A DNA stretch of 45,026 nucleotides from an uncultured Rhodospirillaceae bacterium (lineage in GTDB: Bacteria > Pseudomonadota > Alphaproteobacteria > Rhodospirillales > Rhodospirillaceae): NCBI GenBank assembly GCA_943787205.1, contig CALSLN010000018.1:1-45026 (forward strand). Direction: 5' to 3'. Below are positions 1-8,042 of this stretch, in pieces. A program made the translations under genes and the position numbers. Every line of letters begins with the position of its first letter. Within the stretch, counting starts at the first letter, position 1. The notes under the pieces are model-generated. The model was not told where the DNA came from. It saw only the letters and a program-made list of their open reading frames with translations, and did not search any database.

Positions 1-1
1 G

Positions 2-340
2 GTTCGCCTTTATGGCGTTTTGGCTCCCACGCTTGATCATGAGTGCCGGATAAGCGGTGGCTCGGAACCCTGGCGCTGTGGCTTGGCATCAGCAGCAGCC
101 CTACTTCAGGATGTAAAGGGTAGGAAAGTATAGTTTAGGGGGAATTCGAACGACCGTGAGGGGCGATTAATGGCCATTTGCTTTGTTGCTGGCCGCAGCC
201 TTAATCAATTTATGGTCGAAATGGGGTGGGCGGCCTCCGACAGGTCCACAACGAGCATGCTAAATGAGTTTGAGGTTTTAGCCCGTGAGACAAGGCGGGG
301 GCTTTGGACTAGTGATTTTGAGCCTGAAGTAGACGACTAA
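2..340 (+). pseudogene. Staphylococcal-nuclease-like protein, 5'-partial, broken by an in-frame TAG
   Basis: Reading the frame that starts at base 2 gives a continuous SNase-like (thermonuclease family) sequence running off the left edge of the window. Early residues RLYGVLAPTLDHEC match the family pattern RL.GIdAPE..Q.C. WRCGLASAAALL, GRLMAICF and GRSLNQFMVEMGWA follow in the usual order, and it ends with ARETRRGLWTSDFEPE, close to the family's ...GrGLW...F..P end. The frame is cut by TAG at 131–133, where the family usually has a cysteine or similar residue. After it the frame is open to TAA at 338–340; an ATG at 170 could restart only the C-terminal 56 residues. The usual catalytic Arg/Glu set cannot be judged from this fragment, and many alphaproteobacterial members are exported and probably not active nucleases. 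The TAG may be a real lesion or part of the local sequence-error problem. Confidence 0.6.
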
Positions 341-360
341 GCGTCGCCCAGCGCGTCATC

Positions 361-798
361 TTAGTCCCTATCAAACTTAAGGTTATCAATCATCTTACCG
401 ATAAGGTGGAACACTTTATCTTGGTCAGCGCTCTCTAGGCCGGCCAGTGCTTGCCCTGGCACCTGACGGGCGCGCTCCATCAAGTCATTCTTAAAGGCCC
501 TGGCGCGATCCGTGAGGTGTATGCGGGATCTGCGCTTATCATTTTTGTCTGGAACCCTTTGAATCAGGCCGTCCCGCTCCATGCGGTTGAGTGTGTTGGC
601 CATGGTTGGCTGTTCAACGTTAATGCGTTGGCAAAGGTCCGCTTGGGTTAGCCCGTCTTTTTGGTACAGCATGACTAGAGCCGGAAACTGGCCGGGTAGA
701 ACGCCGAAGGCCGTGAGTTCGGACTCCAGCGCACGGTCGAATAACCGACCTAACAACCCGATCTGATATCCCAAAGCATCTTGGCGCCGTATGGCCAT
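361..798 (-). CDS. MarR-family transcriptional regulator
   Basis: A 145-residue winged-helix protein of typical MarR length. The core reads QADLCQRINVEQPTMANTLNRMERDGLI, the helix-turn-helix and recognition helix, followed by the wing with the conserved DKRRSRIHLTDRA segment (about residues 52–98). The flanking N- and C-terminal helices would form the dimer interface. MarR proteins are cytoplasmic dimers that usually repress a neighbouring or divergent gene and release DNA on binding a small aromatic or phenolic ligand; the ligand and target here cannot be inferred. The start ATG lies a few bases after a GAGAGGTAAGAGG ribosome-binding stretch. The gene converges with the broken nuclease gene and has about 120 bp of free upstream DNA before the lipoprotein gene. 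It is intact although its neighbours on both sides are disrupted. Confidence 0.9.
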   Translation of the reverse strand: MAIRRQDALGYQIGLLGRLFDRALESELTAFGVLPGQFPALVMLYQKDGLTQADLCQRINVEQPTMANTLNRMERDGLIQRVPDKNDKRRSRIHLTDRARAFKNDLMERARQVPGQALAGLESADQDKVFHLIGKMIDNLKFDRD

Positions 799-919
799 GG
801 CCTCTTACCTCTCTCGCCGCTGCCAAAACAGGCGGCGCAAATACATCGCAAGCAGTGAATCTTAGCGCAGCATGACAGTCTTTAACATCCTAGTTTGAAT
901 GCGGTTTGCGTCTGGCGCT

Positions 920-1327
920 CTAGGTGTCGCCAGGCTGGCGGTAGCCTTTTCGGGTCATGCAGCTGGCGATCAAAGAGTCATAGAGCGATGACGCATCAGA
1001 CCGCTCTGAAATGGCCATAGGGTCGTCTCCTCGGGGATTAAAGGTTCCCGGGCGTTCCGTCCCTGCTGTGCCATATCCTTGCCGGTCGGCACGGCGCATA
1101 ATCAAAGTTGCGTCTTCCGCGCGCTCCTTGCACACGGCGTAGTCTGCCCGGGTCATGGCTTCGTTTTTGGTCGATTGCCGCCACCCACCTAAAGAGTAGG
1201 CGCAGGCGCCCAGACACCCTATGACAGCAATCGTGGCCACAACGCGGCTCAAAAGAGCCTGGGGATAGCCGTTTTTCTTGACCGGACTAAGTCGACCTGT
1301 TTGTGTGCCGCACAAATTCAATTCCAT
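920..1327 (-). CDS. Small predicted lipoprotein of unknown function
   Basis: A 135-residue ORF whose N-terminal part contains a hydrophobic stretch ending in LGAC, a good lipobox, so the mature protein probably starts at that cysteine and is anchored in the envelope. From the upstream ATG the signal region would be about 41 residues, rather long; a TTG just before SRVVATIAVIG would give a more normal 17-residue signal, so the start is uncertain. The mature part has a cysteine at AVCKERAEDAT and another near the end in SCMTRKGY, a C...CM..KGY pattern seen in several small alphaproteobacterial envelope lipoproteins. It is transcribed divergently from the maoC-like gene across 42 bp. No specific function is recognised. 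Confidence 0.65.
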   Translation of the reverse strand: MELNLCGTQTGRLSPVKKNGYPQALLSRVVATIAVIGCLGACAYSLGGWRQSTKNEAMTRADYAVCKERAEDATLIMRRADRQGYGTAGTERPGTFNPRGDDPMAISERSDASSLYDSLIASCMTRKGYRQPGDT

Positions 1328-1369
1328 TAGCCCTTAGGCTCCCTTAGCTAATTTGAAAGGTATCTTCGC

Positions 1370-1811
1370 ATGGCCCAGGACGGTTCTTCCATCAGATATT
1401 ACTTCGAAGACCTAGACGAGGGCATGTCTGCCGAATTCACCAAGACGGTTACAGAGGCGGACATCATTAAATATGCAGAAGTCTCAGGGGACACCAATCC
1501 AGTCCATCTGGACGCCGAGTTCGCCGTCGACCACGATGTTCAAAGAACGCATTGCGCACGGCATGCTGACCGCCGGATTCATTTCGGCCGTCTTTGGCAC
1601 CAAGCTGCCCGGCCCGGGCTCGATCTACGTCAACCAAACTGCTGAAGTTCAAAGCGCCGGTCAAAATCGGTGACGAAGTCACCGCCACGATTGAGGTGAC
1701 CGGCAGAGGTCCCCGAGAAAAAATTCGTCACGTTCTCGACCGTGTGCACAGTCGGTGGCAAGCCGGTGCTGACGAGGTGACGCGACCTTGATGGTTCCGA
1801 CCAAAGGTTAG
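1370..1811 (+). CDS. MaoC-type (R)-enoyl-CoA hydratase, frame broken in this sequence
   Basis: About 147 codons of a hot-dog-fold hydratase, which adds water to trans-2-enoyl-CoA to give (R)-3-hydroxyacyl-CoA. The first segment holds the hydratase motif YAEVSGDTNPVHLD, in which the Asp and His of D-x4-H are the expected catalytic pair. The protein then continues in other frames: TTMFKERIAHGMLTAGFIS, then KFKAPVKIGDEVTATIEVT, then EKKFVTFSTVCTVGGKPVL, and finally TLMVPTKG with TAG at 1809–1811. Frame changes fall near 1530, 1637, 1710 and 1775. All family blocks are present in order at normal spacing, so the breaks look like base insertions or deletions in the sequence rather than decay. It lies 20 bp before ribF. 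The substrate range is unknown. Confidence 0.7.
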
Positions 1812-1831
1812 GCTTTGCGCACTGCTCGCTC

Positions 1832-2777
1832 ATGCAACTCATTCGTTACATCGACGACGTGCCCCTCGACCTTAAAAGGCGGTGTGGTTGCCCTTGGCAA
1901 CTTCGACGGCTTGCACCGTGGCCATCAGGCCGTGATCAAGACCGCACAGCGCATCGCGCGCGAGAAAGGCGTCGCGGCTGCGGTCATGACCTTTGAGCCT
2001 CACCCCCGCGCCTTCTTTCAACCTGGACCAAGCCGCGTTTCGCCTCAGCCCATTCCGGATCAAGTGTCGCCAGATGCGGTTCAGGGGCGTCGACTTTCTC
2101 TACGTGCAGCGTTTTAACGCAGAGCTTCTCGAGCCAGACGGCTGACGAGTTCGTGGACCAGTTCTTGGTCAAAGGTCTTGAGGTGTCTCATGTCGTCACC
2201 GGCTACGACTATGTGTTCGGCAACAAGCGCGGCGGTAACGCAGATTTTCTTAAAGCGTCGACGTGGTCAGTGAAGCCGGGTTTGGTGTCACGGCCGTCGA
2301 AGAATTTCGAATTGATGCCACAGGCCCAGGTGTCGTCGACGGCCATCAGAGAGTTTCTTGTCAGAAGGTGCCTGCGCCGACGCTGCGCGTCTTGCTCGGT
2401 CGCTACTGGGAAATCGCTGGCCGTGTCCAGCATGGCGATAAGCGTGGCCGTCAGCTGGGGTTTCCCACCGCCAATGTCCCGCTCGGCGAGCATCACTCAC
2501 CCTCGTGAAGGCGTCTACGCCGTTCGGGCCGGCGTCGATAAAGGGGGCGAAACCGTTTGGCATGATGCGGTCGCCAACTTCGGCCGGCGGCCGACCTTCA
2601 ACAAGTCGGACGTGCTGTTGGAGGTGCATCTGTTTGACTTTGACGAAGAGCCTCTACAACCGAAACCTCAGGGTCGGCTTTGTCGAATTCATTCAGACCG
2701 GAGCAAAAGTTCGATGGGCTTGACGCTCTGAGAGGCCCAACTGAGCCATGGACTGCGTGACCGCGCGCGCGGAATAG
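1832..2777 (+). CDS. ribF: Bifunctional riboflavin kinase/FAD synthetase, frame broken in this sequence
   Basis: RibF converts riboflavin to FMN and then FAD in the cytoplasm. The start [11 protein letters not shown] at 1832 is followed, after a frame change near 1870, by [14 protein letters not shown], the nucleotidyltransferase GxFDGxHxGH signature. Next come [39 protein letters not shown] and [10 protein letters not shown], which belong to the FAD-synthetase half. [19 protein letters not shown] with GFPTANV, and NFGRRPTF with [10 protein letters not shown], belong to the kinase half. The blocks sit in alternating frames with at least eight changes up to about 2735. The tail DCVTARAE ending in TAG at 2775–2777 gives roughly 315 residues, normal for RibF. 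Order and spacing are intact, so the gene is probably functional in the organism. It precedes ileS, as in many alphaproteobacteria. Confidence 0.8.
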
Positions 2778-3048
2778 CTTGGGCAAAGCACGCACCTTCC
2801 CGGCCAATCCCGCACCCCTTTGTGGCGATGGCCGAAGATGGAGGGCAGCTGAGCCCTGTACGCTCCCCTGGGTCCCTTGCCTCTGTGCGCCTGGGCCCTG
2901 CTACATCCCGCAGGATGACTGCGCCGCACTCCATTGCGCTTCATTCAAGAGCGAATTATTACCCCGGTCCTGTAAGCCAGGATCGGCTCTTTCCGCAAGC
3001 GCCACTTTTCCCTTGAAGAACTCCTTCGCTTAGCTGGACTCTGCGACC
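2778..3048 (+). other. ribF–ileS intergenic region with a hairpin
   Basis: This 271-base gap shows no convincing coding sequence in any frame. It contains a hairpin: CCGGTCCTG (2964–2972) pairs with CAGGATCGG (2978–2986) over nine pairs with one G·T, around a five-base TAAGC loop. AAGAGC (2947–2952) can pair with GCTCTT (2986–2991), sharing the base at 2986, as an alternative outer stem. Only a short CTCTTT follows, so it is a weak intrinsic terminator at best and could be a leader structure for ileS. The region lies in the stretch with many apparent indels, so exact pairing should be treated with caution. Confidence 0.35.
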
Positions 3049-5920
3049 ATGACAGATTCAAAAACACCTCCTGATACCGGGTCAGGATGCACTGTCGACT
3101 ACAAATCGACCGTCTTCTTGCCCAAGACCGATTTCCCCATGAAGGCCGGCTTGCCCAACCTTGGAGCCCAAGCTATGCTCGATCGCTGGGCCAAGATGGA
3201 CCTCTATAACCGCCTGCGTGAGAACCGCCAAGGGGCGCGAGCAGTTCGTCCTCCACGACGGCCCGCCCTACGCCAACGGCAACCTCCACATCGGCCACGC
3301 CCTGAATAAGATCCTCAAGGACGTCATCGTGCGCGCCCAACAGATGATGGGCTTCGACGCCAACTATGTCCCAGGCTGGGATTGCCACGGGCTGCCCATC
3401 GAATGGAAGATCGAGGAGGGCTACCGCAAGAAGGGGAAGAACAAAGACGACATCCCCGTTCTTGAGTTCCGCCAAGAGTGCCGCGAGTTCGCCGCGCACT
3501 GGGTTGAGATTCAGAAAGAAGAATTCAAACGCCTCGGCATCACCGGCGATTGGGATGATCCCGTACACCACCATGAGCAATAAAGTCGCTGAAGCCACGA
3601 TCGTGCGCGAGCTCGGCAAGTTTGTTCTCAACGGCGGCCTCTACAAGGGCTCAAAGCCCGTGCTGTGGTCTGTGGTTGAGAAGACCGCGCTCGGCCGATG
3701 CCGAGGTGGAGTACGCGGACCACACGTCGACGACCGTGTGGGTTAAAGTTCCCGGTCGCGCAATCGCCGGTCGCGGCCCTTGAAGGCCACGACATCGTCA
3801 TCTGGACAACGACGCCATGGACGTTGCCCGGCAACCGCGCCATTTCGCCTTCGGTGCGGACATCGACTATGCACGGTGATTGAAGTCACTGATGTGGGCG
3901 ACAGCCGCGCTCGCCGCTGTCGGCAATCGCTTCGCCGTCGCTGAAGCGTTGCTCAATGACACCCTCGGTAAGGCCGGCATCACCGGCCACACGAGTGACT
4001 GGAGCAGCTCAAGGGGTCTGCCTTTGCCGGCACTGTCTGTCGCCACTGTCTCCACGAAGACGGCTTTGACGCCTTCGATGTGCCGCTGCACGCGGGGTCT
4101 TTCGTCACGACCGAGCAGGGCACCGGCTTTCGTCCACATTGCTCCGGGTCATGGTGAAGACGATTTCAATCTCGGTCGTGAAGTTGGCCTGGAGGTTCCT
4201 GACACGGTTAACGGTGATGGCTTGTATTACGACACCGTGCCGCGGCTTTGCCGGTCAGCATGTCTTTAAAGTGAATCCTGTTGTTGTCGAAGCGCTCAAA
4301 GAGCACGGGCGTTTGGTTGCTGAAGGTAAGCTTGAGCACAGCTATCCGCACTCCTGGCGCTCAAAGGCGCCGCTGATCTTCCGCAACACGCCGCAGTGGT
4401 TCATCTCCATGGACACCAATGATCTGCGCGCGAAAGCTCTAAAAGCCATCGACGAGACCCAATGGGTGCCAGCGCAGGGCCGCAACCGCATTCATGCCAT
4501 GGTCGAGAGTCGTCCAGACTGGTGCGTCTCGCGGCAACGCCAATGGGGCGTGCCGATCACCGTATTCGTTAGTAAAAAAACCGGCGAAGTTCTACGTGAC
4601 GCGGCTGTCATTGAGCGCATCGCGACAGCGGTTGAAGAAGAAAGCTCAGATACCTGGATATCATCCGATCCCGCGCGCTTCCTCGGTAACGAATATGACG
4701 CTGATGAGTGGGAGCAGGTGCAAGACGTGGTCGAGGTCTGGTTTGATTCCGGCTCCAGCCATGCTTTCGTTCTTGAGCACCGCAACGATTTAAAATGGCC
4801 CGCAGATTTATATCTGGAAGGGTCCGATCAACATCGAGGCTGGTTCCATACGTCATTGTTGGAAAGTTGTGGCACGCGCGGCCGCGCACCCTACGAAGCG
4901 GTGCTGACTCATGGCTTCGTGCTCGACGAAAAAGGTCGCAAGATGTCCAAGTCTTTGGGCAACGTGGTGGAACCACAAAAAGTCATCAATCAATCCGGTG
5001 CCGATATTTTACGGCTTTGGGTTGTTGCGTCTGACTACAGCCAAGACCTCTCTGTTGGGCCGAACATTCTCAAGCAGATGTCGGATTTGTATCGCCGTTT
5101 GCGTAATACGTTCCGTTATCTCCTCGGCAACTTGAATGGGTTCGAAGACTCCGAGCGTGTTGCTGTTGCAGATATGCCTGAGCTTGAACGTTGGGTGATG
5201 CATCGTTTGTGGCAAATGGATAAGCGCATTCGCGAAGCCTGTTCGACTTATGATTTCCATGGCTTATTCAATGAGCTGCATCATTTTTGCGCGGTTGAGT
5301 TGTCAGCATTCTATTTTGATATGCGCAAAGACGTTGTGTATTGCGATGCACCCGATAGCCTCCGCCGTCGTGCAGCCCGCACTGTGCTCGACACCTTGTA
5401 TGATTGCCTAGTGAAGTGGCTTGCGCCATTCGTTTGCTTTACCGCTGAAGAAGTCTGGCTCGCGCGCAACCCGAGTGACGATGGTTCCATCCATCTGCAG
5501 CAGTTCCCCGATGTTCCGGATGATTGGCGCGATGATGCACTCGCCGACAAATGGACGAAGGTGCGTCACTTGCGTCGGTCTGTCACAGCCGCGATCGAAC
5601 AAGAGCGTGCTGCCAAACGTATTGGGTCTAGTTTGCAAGCGCATCCTGTGGTCACAGCACCGGCAGACTTACTTGCCGCGTGCGCAGGCCTCGACATGGC
5701 CGACGTCTGCATCACATCAGATATCACGCTCATTGAAGGTGTGCCCGCAGAGGGCGCGTTTGTCCTCGATGATGTGCCGGAGATCGGCGTGGTCGTGAAT
5801 CTATCCGAAGGCGAGAAGTGTTCTCGGTGTTGGAAAGTGCTGCCCGATGTTGGCAGTCATGCCCATCCTGATGTGTGTGGTCGCTGTTCTGACGCGGTCG
5901 AGTCTGTGACGGCGGGTTGA
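3049..5920 (+). CDS. ileS: Isoleucyl-tRNA synthetase, frame broken in its first 1.2 kb
   Basis: This class I synthetase charges tRNA-Ile. The start [13 protein letters not shown] at 3049 leads to [15 protein letters not shown], typical of IleS. The HIGH motif is in [16 protein letters not shown] near 3290 and [12 protein letters not shown] follows. The editing (CP1) domain holds [15 protein letters not shown] near 3805. From about 4260 to the TGA at 5918–5920 the frame is uninterrupted and carries [14 protein letters not shown], the KMSKS loop in [10 protein letters not shown] near 4940, the anticodon-binding domain and a C-terminal zinc finger (CSRCW and CGRC). Before 4260 the frame changes near 3235, 3565, 3695, 3750, 3845, 3875, 4005 and 4235, with homologous sequence on both sides of each. 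Total length of about 957 codons is normal. It lies 8 bp upstream of lspA. Confidence 0.9.
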
Positions 5921-5928
5921 TCTAAGGT

Positions 5929-6441
5929 ATGCGCCTGGGCCTGATCATAGCTGCAGTTATTGCGATCGCCGATCAGGCGTCAAAAATCGCCATGGTAGAG
6001 TGGGTGTTCAGGCCTGAGGGCGTGACGGAAAGCCCATTCTATAGCGCTCGTATCATTGAAGTTCTGCCGTTTTTTCAACTGCGCTTGGCCTGGAACCCAG
6101 GAATCAGTTTCAGCATGTTCAGTTCCGGCGAGCCGACAACCATTGCCATTCTGGTCACGCTCCAGTTGGGCATTGTGGCATTGATGCTGTGGTGGTTACG
6201 CCAGGCTGAGACCCTATGGATGAAGGTGGGCATTGGTTTCATCGTCGGCGGGGCGCTGGGCAATATTATCGACCGGCTCCATTACGGGATGGTCGTCGAC
6301 TTCCTTGACTTTTTTGCGGCGGGATATCATTTCCCGACCTTCAATCTGGCTGATTCTGCTATTAGCATCGGTGTTGGCTTCTGGCTGCTTGACGCATTCG
6401 TAACGCGGAACCAGGATAGCCCCACTGTGGACCCGAAATGA
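5929..6441 (+). CDS. lspA: Prolipoprotein signal peptidase II
   Basis: LspA is the inner-membrane aspartyl peptidase that removes the signal peptide of diacylglyceryl-modified prolipoproteins. The 170-residue protein has four hydrophobic segments and all family blocks: ADQASK near residue 15, [10 protein letters not shown] near 55–64, [10 protein letters not shown] (107–116), then VVDFLDF with Asp124 and FNLADSAI with Asp142, the expected catalytic pair. The start ATG is 8 bp after the ileS stop, with TAAGGT as a weak ribosome-binding site, so translation is probably coupled to ileS; ileS–lspA is a widespread pair. The next gene encodes one of its likely substrates, a lipoprotein. Confidence 0.96.
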   Translation: MRLGLIIAAVIAIADQASKIAMVEWVFRPEGVTESPFYSARIIEVLPFFQLRLAWNPGISFSMFSSGEPTTIAILVTLQLGIVALMLWWLRQAETLWMKVGIGFIVGGALGNIIDRLHYGMVVDFLDFFAAGYHFPTFNLADSAISIGVGFWLLDAFVTRNQDSPTVDPK

Positions 6442-6448
6442 GGCACTT

Positions 6449-7006
6449 ATGACCGTCCTTCTAAGACATACCGCTTTGGCCGCCGCCGCTCTTCTCGTTT
6501 TGGCGGGCTGCGATGACACAAAGCGCGCTTTGGGCATCAATAAGTCCGTTCCTGATGAATTTGCCGTTGTGCGCCGGGCACCTTTGGTTATGCCACCAGA
6601 TTTCAATCTGCGCCCACCTGCGCCTGGCTCTGAGCGCCCACAAGAGGGCACCACGTCGCAACAGGCCCGAAATGCTCTCGTGGGGCGCAATCGTCTTGAT
6701 GGCTACATTGTGCGCGGTTTTAGCCAGGGTGAAGTTGAACTGCTGGCTTTGGCTGGCGCAGATCAGATTGTCCCAGGAGTCCGGGATTCTGTTGACCGGG
6801 AAACCTCGGCTTTCGCGACGGAAACCGACAGTTTCACCGACCGCTTGGTGTTCTGGAGTGATGACAACCGTCAGTTCGGTACCCCCATCGACCCCTCTGC
6901 TGAACAGAAGCGTCTCAACGAGAATCAGGCCCTTGGCAAAAACGCCAACGAAGGCCCTATTCCCGTGATCACCAAAGGTGGCTCCTCCGTTCTCGGAATC
7001 TTCTAG
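6449..7006 (+). CDS. DUF3035 family lipoprotein
   Basis: A 185-residue protein with a hydrophobic N-terminus and a clear lipobox LAGC, so Cys21 should be lipidated and the protein held in the envelope. Immediately after comes the family segment KSVPDEFAVVRRAPL followed by MPPDFNLRPPAPG, which identifies DUF3035 (sometimes called a BamF-type or beta-barrel-assembly-associated lipoprotein in alphaproteobacteria; that role is not shown by the sequence). The rest is polar and low in hydrophobics. It starts 7 bp after lspA in the same operon, the usual alphaproteobacterial arrangement before the M16 peptidase pair. Its 3' end overlaps the convergent VOC gene by four bases. Confidence 0.88.
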   Translation: MTVLLRHTALAAAALLVLAGCDDTKRALGINKSVPDEFAVVRRAPLVMPPDFNLRPPAPGSERPQEGTTSQQARNALVGRNRLDGYIVRGFSQGEVELLALAGADQIVPGVRDSVDRETSAFATETDSFTDRLVFWSDDNRQFGTPIDPSAEQKRLNENQALGKNANEGPIPVITKGGSSVLGIF

Positions 7007-7995
7007 GCCTGAAAGATTATCTGCAAGGCACCGGATCCAGGATTGCGCACTGTAAAGGCTTTGACTTGGCCTAACCCTGGCACATCGTATGCACCGGTCG
7101 GTGCATAAACCTCTGCGTTGAGATCCGCGCTTGCCTGCTCCGCATACCCCAGGTCTTTGACCTCGAACATCTGCGCAATGTAACCCGTGTTAGGCGCGTG
7201 GGCGTCTGGCGTAAGGTCGCGGCATTCGTAGTTCAACGGCATAGAGAGCGCGATTTTTCCAAACATATGCTTGCCCTGCATAAATTTGATCGCTGTCCGT
7301 CCGTCCTCCGGAATATTCAGGAATCGATTCACTTCGGGGCGGTCAAAGATTTCGTCGATCAGAACCCCGTTCTTCAAGACTTTCTCATAAAATGCGACGG
7401 CCTTATCCATATCTGAAACGCAGTGGGAGGTGGTGACCACCGGCGTGAAGCCGGTCGGGGTGCGTCCATGGTCACGCACGTAAGCTTTCATCTGTCCAAC
7501 TCTTGTGTTGGGATCGTCGCCCGTGAGTTCAACAAAATTAATGGCAACTGAATCCGGGCCATCGAAAACCACTTCCGTTGGCGCGCCTTGAGAGCCGGTC
7601 ATTTCATAAAACGTCGGTTCAGACCAAAAGCGAAACCCTTGGGCTTGCAGCTTCTTGGTGTCGGCGCGAATGTCATCCGTATAGAAATTGAGGTTCACAA
7701 GGCCAATGGCGCGGGGGGCATCAGCAGGGCGTATGTGTTTTTTTGGCGTGTCGCCGAAATCCAAAAGCAAAACGCGACCAACGGGGCAACCGGGCAACTC
7801 GCAATACACAGCCTGTGCGGACGCGCCGCTTGGTAGGTGCCATAAAGTTTCGAAGTCGGGGCCGGACCATGTTGTCGCGTCGTGGGCGGTGAGGCCAATG
7901 ATATCGCGATAGAAATGCAGCGAGGTGTCCATGTCGTCGACACCGATCACGGCGACGCTTAGCGGGCTTCCCTCTAGTGCAACGATTTCTCCCAT
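7003..7995 (-). CDS. Two-domain VOC (glyoxalase/dioxygenase superfamily) protein
   Basis: A 330-residue cytoplasmic protein made of two vicinal-oxygen-chelate modules. The first begins SVAVIGVDDMDTSLHFYRDIIGL (about residues 12–35) and ends near AINFVEL. The second begins SHCVSDMDKAVAFYEKVLK (about 185–205) and ends GSGALQIIF. VOC pairs fold into one metal-binding barrel and include dioxygenases, lyases and resistance proteins. The metal ligands are not obvious: the first module lacks the usual early His, while the second has His in TSHCVSD. Substrate cannot be inferred. The start has a GAGGGAG site about seven bases upstream. It is the second gene of a minus-strand pair with the membrane–esterase gene, placed inside a conserved plus-strand block. 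Confidence 0.85.
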   Translation of the reverse strand: MGEIVALEGSPLSVAVIGVDDMDTSLHFYRDIIGLTAHDATTWSGPDFETLWHLPSGASAQAVYCELPGCPVGRVLLLDFGDTPKKHIRPADAPRAIGLVNLNFYTDDIRADTKKLQAQGFRFWSEPTFYEMTGSQGAPTEVVFDGPDSVAINFVELTGDDPNTRVGQMKAYVRDHGRTPTGFTPVVTTSHCVSDMDKAVAFYEKVLKNGVLIDEIFDRPEVNRFLNIPEDGRTAIKFMQGKHMFGKIALSMPLNYECRDLTPDAHAPNTGYIAQMFEVKDLGYAEQASADLNAEVYAPTGAYDVPGLGQVKAFTVRNPGSGALQIIFQA

Positions 7996-8042
7996 GTCTT
8001 CGCTCCCTCTTTACTTAATGTGTCCGTCTATTGTTAAGATGC

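Noticed and set aside
1370..4260. maoC, ribF and ileS as true pseudogenes or cases of programmed frameshifting
   Set aside because: Too many shifts, no slippery-site pattern, essential genes, and motifs preserved across every break; local sequence error is the simpler explanation.
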